Shown one piece after another: positions 9,362 through 16,452 of a stretch of DNA of 64,000 bases. Under the pieces are notes generated by a model. The model saw only the letters and a program-made list of their open reading frames with translations, did no database searches and was not told the origin of the DNA. Numbering within the stretch: position 1 is the first letter of the stretch; each line of letters begins with the position of its first letter. Origin of the DNA: Streptomyces sp. SLBN-31 (GTDB lineage: Bacteria; Actinomycetota; Actinomycetes; Streptomycetales; Streptomycetaceae); contig NZ_VFNC01000001.1 of NCBI RefSeq assembly GCF_006715395.1, positions 992,001-1,056,000 on the forward strand. Direction: 5' to 3'. A program made the position numbers and the translations under genes.

Positions 9362-9442
9362 GGGACGGCAACCCAGACGCCGGGCAACGCCCACCAGGAC
9401 GGCACCCCGAAAACCGTTCCCCCCGCATCCGCCCCGCATGCC

Positions 9443-12400
9443 ATGCTCGCGTCCGTGGAGACCAGGTCCGTCAGTCCCGTCTTCGTCGGCCGAGCCGAAG
9501 AGCTGGGCACCCTGAACGCCGCGCTCGCCCGTGCCGCCGCGGGCGAGCCGCAGGCGTTGCTGATCGGCGGCGAGGCGGGCGTCGGCAAGACCAGGCTCGT
9601 CGAGGAGTTCGCCACCGAGGCCTGCCGCCGCGGCGCCGTCGTCGCCCTCGGCGGCTGCGTCGAGATCGGCGCCGACGGCCTGCCCTTCGCCCCGTTCTCC
9701 ACGGCCCTGCGCGCCCTGCGCCGCGAACTGCCCGAGGAACTGGCCGCCGCGGCCGCCGGCCAGGAGGAAGAGCTCACCAGGCTGCTGCCCGAACTGGGCG
9801 ACCCCGGCTCCGGACGCCACGACGAGGAGGGCATGGCCCGCCTCTTCGAACTCACCGCCCGCCTCCTGGAACGCGTCGCCGCCGACCGCACGGTCGTCGT
9901 CGCCCTGGAGGACCTCCACTGGGCGGACGCCTCCACCCGCCACCTCCTGGCCTACCTCCTGCGCACCCTGCGCTCCGGCCGCCTCGTCGTGCTGGCCACC
10001 TACCGCGCCGACGACATCCACCGCCGCCACCCGCTGCGCCCCCTGCTCGCCGAACTCGACCGCCTGCGCACGGTCCACCGCATCGAACTCGCCCGTTTCA
10101 CCCGCACCGAGGTCGGCCGTCAGCTCGCCGGCATCCTCGCCGCCGAACCGGACCCCGGGCAGGTCGAGGAGATTTTCGAACGCTCCGACGGCAACGCCTT
10201 CTTCGTCGAGGAACTCGCCGTCTGCGCCACCGAGGGCTGCGGCACCGGCCTCACCGACTCCCTGCGCGACCTGCTCCTGGTCCGCGTCGAGCGCATGCCC
10301 GAGAGCGCCCAGCGCATCGCCCGGATCGTCGCCGAGGGCGGCTCCACCGTGGAGTACCGGCTGCTCGCGGCCGTCGCCCGGCTCGCCGAGGACGACCTCA
10401 TCGAGGCCCTGCGCGCCGCCGTCAACGCGAACATCCTGATCGCCACGCCCGCCGGCGACGGCTACCGCTTCCGCCACTCCCTGGTCCGCGAGGCCGTCGG
10501 CGACGACCTGCTGCCCGGTGAGCGCTCCCGCCTCAACCGCCGCTATGCCGAGGCCCTGGAGGCCGACCCGACGCTCGTCCCCGCCGACGAGCGCGTCATG
10601 CGCCTGGCCAGCTACTGGTACCACGCCCACGCCCCGGCGAAGGCCCTGCCCGCCGTCCTCGACGCCTCCGTCGAGGCCCGGCGCCGCCACGCCTACAGCG
10701 AGCAACTGCGGCTCCTGGAACGGGCGATGGAACTGTGGGACACCACTCCCGAGGCGGTCCGGGACGAGCTGCGCCCCATCGACTACACCGAGGTCTACCC
10801 TCCCTGCGGCTGCGACCCCGCCACCACCCCGCTGCGCTACCTCGACCTGATGGCCGAGGCCGCCGTCGCGGGTCGGCTGTCCGGGGAACGCGAACGCGCC
10901 CTGAAGATCACCAAGCGGGCCCTGCACCTCCTGGAGGAGGAGGGCGACCCGCTGCGCGCCGCCTGGTTCTGGGTCCAGCGCGCCGTCATGGTGCAGAACC
11001 TGGCCCGGGGCGACGGCTGGAAGGAACTCGCCACCGCCCAGGAGCTCGTGCGCGGCCTGCCGCCCTCCGAGGTGCACGCCGAGGTGCTCACCCACGTCGC
11101 CGGCTGGTCGATGCTGCGCGCCCCCGGCCCCGAGGCCCTGTCCGCCGCCGAACGCGCGGTGGAGTACGCCCGGATGGTCGGCGCCCGCGAGACGGAGATG
11201 AACGCCCGTCTCACACTCGGCACCCTGATGGTCGACTCGGGAGACGTGGAAGCGGGCCTCGCCGTGATGGGCGAGGTCAAGGAGCAGGCGCAGCGGGACG
11301 GCATCGCCACGGTCGCCGGCCGCGCCCACGTCAACCTGCCGTCCGAGCTGGAGGCGGTGGGACGCTCGCGCGAGGCCGTCCCCGTCCTCGAGGAGGGCAC
11401 CGCCTACGCGCGCCGGTACGGCCTGCTGAACACCGAGGCGTGGGTGTGGTCCAACCTGTCCGACTCGCTGTACTCCCTGGGCCGTTGGGACGAGGCGGTC
11501 GAGGCGGCGCAGAAGGCGCTGCGTCGGGGGCAGAGCGCCAAGCCGCAGGGCGCGGCCGCGCTGAAGCTCGCCCAGGTCGCCCTGGGCAGGGGCGACGTGA
11601 GCGAGGCGGCACGCCAACGCGACGCCGCCGAGCGCTACTTCGGTACCCACGACCCCATGCCCCAGCAGTCGCTGCCCCTCGCCGCCCTCACCGTCGGCGT
11701 CGCCGCGGCCGAGGGCCGTCTCCTCGACGTCCGTGCCGAAGTACGGCGCAGCCTGGACGGCGGCGTCCCGCCCGGCACCCAGCGCTACGTCTGGCCGCTC
11801 CTGCTGGGCGCCGCGACCGCCGAGGCCGAGGCCCGCGCGCTGCCCGCGGCCCGGCAGGGCCGTACCGAGGCGCTCGAGGACCTCTACGAGGCCGGCAAGC
11901 GGCTCACCACCGTCGTCCCCGTGTGGCTCGCCCATGAACAGTGGGTCCGTGCCGAACTCGCCCGCGCCGAGGGCCGGGACACCGTCGACACCTGGTCGCA
12001 GGTGGTCACCGCCTTCGAGAGCCTGGACCGCCCCTACGACCTCGCCCGCGTCCGCCACCGGCTGGCCGCGGCGCTGCTGGGCGCGGGCGGCGACGACGAG
12101 CGCGACCGGGCCACGGAACTGCTGCGCCTGGCCCATGCCGTCGCCGCCCATCTCGGTGCCCGCCCGCTCGGCGACGCCGCCGCCCTCCTCGCCCAGCGAG
12201 CCCGTCTGGTCCTGACCCGCGTCCCGGAACAGCGGCCCACGGACCCGGCCGAGGCCCTCGGCCTGACCAGCCGCGAGCGCGACGTGCTGCGTCTGGTCGC
12301 CGCCGGCCGCACCAACCGCCAGATCGCCGAGGAGCTGTTCATCTCGCCGAAGACGGCCAGCGTCCACGTGTCGAACATTCTGGGCAAGCTCGGCGTCTCA

Positions 12401-12475
12401 GGAAGGGGGGAGGCGGCGGCGACGGCACACCGGCTGGGGCTGTTCGCGGCAGACGCGCTCGACCCGGCCCGGTGA
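9443..12475 (+). CDS. LAL-type (AAA ATPase-LuxR) transcriptional regulator
   Basis: A large ATP-binding LuxR regulator of about 1010 residues counted from the ATG at 9443. After 'SPVFVGRAEELGTL' comes the Walker A loop GGEAGVGKTRLV, and Walker B lies in 'VVVALEDLHWADAST'. A long TPR-like helical region follows, and the C-terminal LuxR HTH is 'LTSRERDVLRLVAAGRTNRQ' to 'HVSNILGKLGV'. In this family ATP and an effector control DNA binding by the HTH. The same frame is open back to a GTG at 9008 that overlaps the upstream gene's stop, but that extension is entirely the 42-bp repeat array, and family proteins normally begin near SVSPVFVGR. I therefore give the core start. There is no good SD at 9443, so the longer form remains possible. 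Confidence 0.85.
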   Translation: MLASVETRSVSPVFVGRAEELGTLNAALARAAAGEPQALLIGGEAGVGKTRLVEEFATEACRRGAVVALGGCVEIGADGLPFAPFSTALRALRRELPEELAAAAAGQEEELTRLLPELGDPGSGRHDEEGMARLFELTARLLERVAADRTVVVALEDLHWADASTRHLLAYLLRTLRSGRLVVLATYRADDIHRRHPLRPLLAELDRLRTVHRIELARFTRTEVGRQLAGILAAEPDPGQVEEIFERSDGNAFFVEELAVCATEGCGTGLTDSLRDLLLVRVERMPESAQRIARIVAEGGSTVEYRLLAAVARLAEDDLIEALRAAVNANILIATPAGDGYRFRHSLVREAVGDDLLPGERSRLNRRYAEALEADPTLVPADERVMRLASYWYHAHAPAKALPAVLDASVEARRRHAYSEQLRLLERAMELWDTTPEAVRDELRPIDYTEVYPPCGCDPATTPLRYLDLMAEAAVAGRLSGERERALKITKRALHLLEEEGDPLRAAWFWVQRAVMVQNLARGDGWKELATAQELVRGLPPSEVHAEVLTHVAGWSMLRAPGPEALSAAERAVEYARMVGARETEMNARLTLGTLMVDSGDVEAGLAVMGEVKEQAQRDGIATVAGRAHVNLPSELEAVGRSREAVPVLEEGTAYARRYGLLNTEAWVWSNLSDSLYSLGRWDEAVEAAQKALRRGQSAKPQGAAALKLAQVALGRGDVSEAARQRDAAERYFGTHDPMPQQSLPLAALTVGVAAAEGRLLDVRAEVRRSLDGGVPPGTQRYVWPLLLGAATAEAEARALPAARQGRTEALEDLYEAGKRLTTVVPVWLAHEQWVRAELARAEGRDTVDTWSQVVTAFESLDRPYDLARVRHRLAAALLGAGGDDERDRATELLRLAHAVAAHLGARPLGDAAALLAQRARLVLTRVPEQRPTDPAEALGLTSRERDVLRLVAAGRTNRQIAEELFISPKTASVHVSNILGKLGVSGRGEAAATAHRLGLFAADALDPAR

Positions 12476-12499
12476 GGCACCGACGAGGAGGCAGGGACC

Positions 12500-12688
12500 G
12501 TGTTCAACGCATTCGAGGAACTGTTCGCACCGGGCCGCAAGCACACCCACGACGAACGCAAGCGGCTGGAACTGACCCGCGAGGACGTCGGCGACAACGA
12601 CCCCGGACGCGGCCCGATAGACCTCGACTCCGGCAAGGTCGTCATACGCCCGACCGAGACCGCCGACGAGGAGGACCCCGGGGAGTGA
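12500..12688 (+). CDS. Small DUF6191-like protein
   Basis: A 62-residue acidic protein beginning MFNAFEELFAPGRKHTHDER and containing 'DVGDNDPGRGPIDLDSGKVV'. I recognise it as resembling the DUF6191 small proteins of Streptomyces; function unknown. The GTG start has GAGGCAGGGA upstream. It follows the LAL regulator by 24 bases in the same direction and converges on the sugar dehydrogenase gene 10 bases away. Confidence 0.7.
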   Translation: MFNAFEELFAPGRKHTHDERKRLELTREDVGDNDPGRGPIDLDSGKVVIRPTETADEEDPGE

Positions 12689-12698
12689 CGCCGGGCCC

Positions 12699-13853
12699 CT
12701 ACTTCACCTGCACCTCCAGGATCCGGTCGTCGCCGTTCTTGGGCGAGCCCCGTCCGTCGGTGTTGCTGGTGGTCAGCCACAGCTTGTCGCCGCCCGCCGG
12801 GACCACCGTACGCAGGCGGCCGTACGTGCCGGTGAGGAAGGCCTGCGGGTCGGCCGACGCCTCGGTGCCCTTCAGGGGGATCCGCCACAGACGCTGTCCC
12901 TTCAGGCCGGCCATCCACACCGAGCCCTCGGCGTAGGCGAGGCCGCTGGGGGAGGCGTCGTCGGTGTGCCACTGGGCGAGGGGGTTCTGGTACTTGCCGT
13001 CGGACGACCTGCCCTCGGCGTTCGGCCAGCCGTAGTCGGCGCCCGGCTTGATCGCGTTCAGCTCGTCCCAGGTGTCCTGGCCGAACTCCGAGGCGAACAG
13101 GCGCTGTTCGGGGTCCCAGGCCAGGCCCTGCACATTGCGGTGGCCGTAGGAGTAGACCGGCGAGTCGGGGAAGGGGTTCCCGGGGGCCGGTTCTCCCTCG
13201 GGGGTCAGCCGGAGGATCTTGCCGCCCAGGGACTTGGTGTCCTGGGCCAGACCGCGGTCGCCGCTCTCGCCCGTGCCCGCGTACAGCATGCCGTCCGGGC
13301 CGAAGGCGATCCGTCCGCCGTTGTGGATGTAGCCCTTGGGGATGCCCTTGAAGATCGTGTCCGGCGCGCCGAGCTGTTCGCCGGCGGGCTTCTTCGGGTC
13401 GTACAGCACGCGGACGATGCGGTTGTCGGAGGCGGAGGTGAAGTAGGCGTAGACCATGTGGTCCGACGCGTAGTCGGGGGAGAGGGCGATGCCGAGGAGG
13501 CCGCCCTCGCCGGCCGGGGAGACACCGGACACCTTGCCCAGCTCGGTCTTGCCGCCGGTCTTCTCGTCGACCCTGGTGATCGTGCCCCGGTCGCGGGAGG
13601 CGACGAGGAGACCGCCGCCGCCGGGGAGCGCGGCCAGGCCCCACGGGGTGTTCAGGCCCGTGGCGACCGTGCGCACCACCTTGGCCGAGCCCTTGGCCGG
13701 CGGGGCCTGCTGGGCCGCCTGCTTCGAGGGGGAGGCGCTCGTGGCACCGCCGCTGCCGCCGGAGGAGCCGCTGCCGTCGCCGCCGGAGGAGCAGGCGGCC
13801 GTCAGCAGGAGCGCGGTCGTGGCGAGTAAGGCCGGCACAGCTCGTCGTAGCAC
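12699..13853 (-). CDS. PQQ-dependent glucose/sorbosone dehydrogenase-like lipoprotein
   Basis: A 384-residue secreted lipoprotein: the signal peptide ends in the lipobox LTAAC (Cys about residue 20), followed by a Gly/Ser/Ala linker. From about residue 60 a six-bladed GSDH-type beta-propeller begins ('GLNTPWGLAALPGGGGLLVA', 'GLLGIALSPDYA', 'NGGRIAFGPDGMLY', 'GHRNVQGLAWDP', 'SEFGQDTWDELN'). Family members oxidise sugars with PQQ at the cell surface; the electron acceptor and true substrate are unknown, and many actinobacterial members have not been tested. The GTG start has GAAGGGA upstream. It is monocistronic. Confidence 0.88.
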   Translation of the reverse strand: MLRRAVPALLATTALLLTAACSSGGDGSGSSGGSGGATSASPSKQAAQQAPPAKGSAKVVRTVATGLNTPWGLAALPGGGGLLVASRDRGTITRVDEKTGGKTELGKVSGVSPAGEGGLLGIALSPDYASDHMVYAYFTSASDNRIVRVLYDPKKPAGEQLGAPDTIFKGIPKGYIHNGGRIAFGPDGMLYAGTGESGDRGLAQDTKSLGGKILRLTPEGEPAPGNPFPDSPVYSYGHRNVQGLAWDPEQRLFASEFGQDTWDELNAIKPGADYGWPNAEGRSSDGKYQNPLAQWHTDDASPSGLAYAEGSVWMAGLKGQRLWRIPLKGTEASADPQAFLTGTYGRLRTVVPAGGDKLWLTTSNTDGRGSPKNGDDRILEVQVK

Positions 13854-13967
13854 GGTCCTGGTCCCTTCGATGCGGCGGTCGGGCGGCGGGCTCTCCTTGT
13901 CCTACGACCGCTCGCGCCCTCCAGGTTCCCGGTCGGGCGGTGTCGAACCTCCGGCCGGCGCGGGCAC

Positions 13968-13985
13968 GGCCGCGGATCCGCGGCC
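13968..13985. terminator. Palindrome downstream of the aldo/keto reductase gene
   Basis: GGCCGCGGATCCGCGGCC is a perfect 18-bp palindrome, 2 bases beyond the stop of the minus-strand reductase gene and upstream of the sugar dehydrogenase gene. It may end reductase transcription; the lack of a loop makes it a modest candidate. Confidence 0.4.
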
Positions 13986-13987
13986 GC

Positions 13988-14986
13988 TCAGTCCCAGGAT
14001 CCCTGCGCCCTCGGCAGCTTCGCCACCTCGGCCAGGTCCTGGGGGGACAGCCGCAGACCGGCCGCCGCCGCGTTCTCGGCCGCCCACCGCTCCCGCTTGG
14101 TGCCCGGCACGGCGACCACGTGCCGGCCCTGCGCCAGCACCCACGCCAGGGCCACCTGCCCCGCGGTCACGTCCTCCCCGTGCCGGGCCGCGACGCGGCG
14201 CAGACCGGCCACGATCGGCTGGTTGGCGGCCATCATCTCCGCCGTGAAGCGCGGGTGCCGGGCGCGCACGTCGTCCGCCTCGAACCCCTCGCCGGGGGTC
14301 AGGGTCCCGGCGAGGAAGCCGTTGCCCAGCGGCATCGCGGCCAGGAAGCCGACGTCACGCGCCTCGCACCACGGCAGCAGCACGTCGAGGGCGTCCGGCG
14401 ACCACACCGACAGCTCGGCCTCCACCGCGCTCACCGGGAACACCTGTTGCACCCGCTGGAGCTGCAGAATCGTTGCGTCGTGCAGCCGGCCCCCCGAGCG
14501 ACGGCCGCCGCGGGCACCGACCGCGCACAGCCCCAACGCCCGTACCTTTCCCGCCCGTACGAGCTCCGCCATCGCGCCCCACGTCTCCTCCACGGGCACC
14601 TCGGGGTCCGCGCGGTGCAGCTGGTACAGGTCGATGACGTCCGTCTGCAGCCGCCGCAGCGACGCGTCGCAGGCGCGTTTCACATAGCCGGGGCGGCCGT
14701 TGGCCACGATGTGCTGCTCGCCGACCAGCAGTCCGACCTTCGTCGACACGAACGCGTCCGCGCGCCGCTCCTTGAGCACCCGCCCCACCAGCAGCTCATT
14801 GGTGAACGGGCCGTACATGTCGGCGGTGTCCAGGAGCGTCGAGCCGGAATCCAGCGCCCGGTGCACCGCCCTGAGCGACTCGTCGCCCCGCCGCCGCGAG
14901 GCGCTGTACGCCCAGCTCATCGGCATGCACCCAAGCCCGACGGCCCCCACCGCGAGTGCCCCCGCGCCGATCGTCCTGCGCTCCAC
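13988..14986 (-). CDS. Aldo/keto reductase
   Basis: A 332-residue NADPH-dependent (beta/alpha)8 oxidoreductase. Catalytic-tetrad features are visible: Asp and Tyr in 'LLDTADMYGPFTNE', Lys in 'VSTKVG', His in 'LYQLHRADPEVPVEE'. The C-terminal NADP-binding part is 'VAVPGTKR.RWAAENAAAAG'. It resembles AKR13-type proteins that reduce small aldehydes and ketones. The frame is open far upstream, but the GTG at 14986 has AGGGAGGG 10 bases before it and gives the family start MERRTIGAG. It is divergent from the 2-hydroxyacid dehydrogenase gene with a 75-bp gap. Confidence 0.88.
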   Translation of the reverse strand: MERRTIGAGALAVGAVGLGCMPMSWAYSASRRRGDESLRAVHRALDSGSTLLDTADMYGPFTNELLVGRVLKERRADAFVSTKVGLLVGEQHIVANGRPGYVKRACDASLRRLQTDVIDLYQLHRADPEVPVEETWGAMAELVRAGKVRALGLCAVGARGGRRSGGRLHDATILQLQRVQQVFPVSAVEAELSVWSPDALDVLLPWCEARDVGFLAAMPLGNGFLAGTLTPGEGFEADDVRARHPRFTAEMMAANQPIVAGLRRVAARHGEDVTAGQVALAWVLAQGRHVVAVPGTKRERWAAENAAAAGLRLSPQDLAEVAKLPRAQGSWD

Positions 14987-15061
14987 CTGCCCGTGACCCT
15001 CCCTCTGCCGAGCCCCCAACCTAACCTCTGCACCCTCATGGCCCTGACATAGCCTCCTGTC

Positions 15062-16012
15062 ATGACTGCTGACGTGTGGCTTCCCATCCCGCCGGAGGAG
15101 ATCGAGAACCTTCCCGCGGGGCCGAACTACCTCTTCTGGAACGGCGAGCAGGACTACCCCGCGGACCCGGCCGACTGCCTCTTCTACGTCGTCCCCTACA
15201 TGAAGTCCGCCGAGGTCGCCGTACGGCCCCTGCCCGAAATGAGCTCCGTGCAGGTGGTGCAGACGCTGTCCGCCGGGATCGACAACGTGCAGCCCGGGCT
15301 GCCCCGGCTGCGGCCGGGCGTGCAGGTGTGCAACGCGCGCGGGGTTCACGAGGCGAGCACCGCCGAACTCGCGCTCACCCTGATCCTCGCCTCCCTGCGC
15401 GGCATCCCCGACTTCGTGCGCGGACAGCAGCGCGGGGAGTGGCTGGGCGGGTTCCGGCCGGCGCTCGCCGACAAGAGCGTGCTCATCGTGGGCTACGGCT
15501 CGATCGGATCCGCGATCGAGGACCGGCTCGTTCCGTTCGAGGTCGCGCGGGTGGTGCGCGTCGCGCGCTCCGCGCGCACGACGGAGCGCGGGCCGGCGCA
15601 CCCGCTCACCGAGCTGCCCGCCCTGCTCCCCGAGGCAGACGTCGTCGTCCTCATCACGCCCCTCACCGACTCCACCCGCGGTCTGGCCGGCGCCGACTTC
15701 CTCGCCCGCATGAAGGACGGCGCGCTCCTCGTCAACGTCGCGCGCGGGCCCGTCGTCGACACCAAGGCGCTGCTCGCCGAACTCGAGACCGGCCGGATCA
15801 CCGCCGCCCTGGACGTCACCGACCCCGAGCCGCTGCCCGCCGAACACCCCCTGTGGCGTGCCCCCGGTGTGCTCATCAGCCCCCACGTCGGCGGCCCCAC
15901 CTCCGCTTTCCGGCCCCGCGCCGAGCGGCTTCTCGTGGACCAGTTGACCCGGTTCTTGAACCGGAAGCCGCTGCGCAACGTGATCCTTAGGACAGGTACA
16001 ACCGGCGCGTGA
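15062..16012 (+). CDS. D-isomer-specific 2-hydroxyacid dehydrogenase
   Basis: A 316-residue NAD(P)-dependent dehydrogenase. The Rossmann motif is 'VLIVGYGSIGSAIEDRL' (about 140-156). The catalytic Arg lies in 'LVNVARGPVVDTKALL', Glu/Asp in 'ALDVTDPEPLPAEHPLW', and His in 'ISPHVGGPTSAF'. It is in the glyoxylate/hydroxypyruvate reductase-like branch; the substrate is not determinable. The start ATG is 75 bp from the divergent aldo/keto reductase start. Confidence 0.9.
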   Translation: MTADVWLPIPPEEIENLPAGPNYLFWNGEQDYPADPADCLFYVVPYMKSAEVAVRPLPEMSSVQVVQTLSAGIDNVQPGLPRLRPGVQVCNARGVHEASTAELALTLILASLRGIPDFVRGQQRGEWLGGFRPALADKSVLIVGYGSIGSAIEDRLVPFEVARVVRVARSARTTERGPAHPLTELPALLPEADVVVLITPLTDSTRGLAGADFLARMKDGALLVNVARGPVVDTKALLAELETGRITAALDVTDPEPLPAEHPLWRAPGVLISPHVGGPTSAFRPRAERLLVDQLTRFLNRKPLRNVILRTGTTGA

Positions 16013-16452
16013 CCCCGACGACTTGAACGTCCCGCGCGCGACCCACGCGACGGGCGCAACAGGCGTGTAATCCATTTCCGGTACCCTCCGCAACCTCACG
16101 GACGCGGTCCGTACTCACAACGCCGCTGGTCGTCACGGAGCGTAGAGGAACTATGTCCCTGAGTGACGAGACTGGTGTATCGTCCCGACAGGGGCTGCGC
16201 CGCGCACCGTTCGGCGCCGGGGATGGACATTGCAGACTGTGATGGGGGGCGACGGGCGATGCACGGCCTATGGGCGAGCGATCCGACGCGGCGGGGCCGC
16301 CGGCGGCGACCCTGGCGCACGGCCGCGCGCAGACGCGGTCACCACGGCAGTCATGGCTGTCGTCACAGCCACCACCGCAGGCACAGCAGCCGCAGGAGGC
16401 ATGCGCACCGGGACCCGAGGGACCCCGGAGCCGCGCGGACCGGGAGGGCCCG
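16013..16452 (+). promoter_or_regulatory. Long leader region of the GGDEF-EAL gene
   Basis: A 440-bp gap ahead of the chosen GGDEF-EAL start. It holds one short frame with a good SD (16153-16242, listed separately). The second half is Pro/Gln/Arg-coding low complexity that is open in the GGDEF frame from an ATG at 16270. I see no tRNA or riboswitch signature and no clear -10/-35 pair. BldD-type control of cyclic-di-GMP genes is known in Streptomyces, but I could not identify a convincing BldD box. Confidence 0.35.
16153..16242 (+). CDS. Possible upstream open reading frame before the GGDEF-EAL gene
   Basis: A 29-codon frame beginning MSLSDETGVSSRQGLRRAPF with AGAGGA five bases before the ATG. 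The codons are mixed rather than strongly GC3-biased, so it may be a regulatory uORF, a remnant, or chance. It is in the same frame as the downstream gene but ends at a TGA at 16240-16242. Confidence 0.3.
   Translation: MSLSDETGVSSRQGLRRAPFGAGDGHCRL

Noticed and set aside
9323..12367. A 1014-codon frame opposite the LAL regulator
   Set aside because: It is a shadow of the LAL gene: the composition is typical antisense (Val/Gly/Asp/Arg) and there is no start signal or domain.
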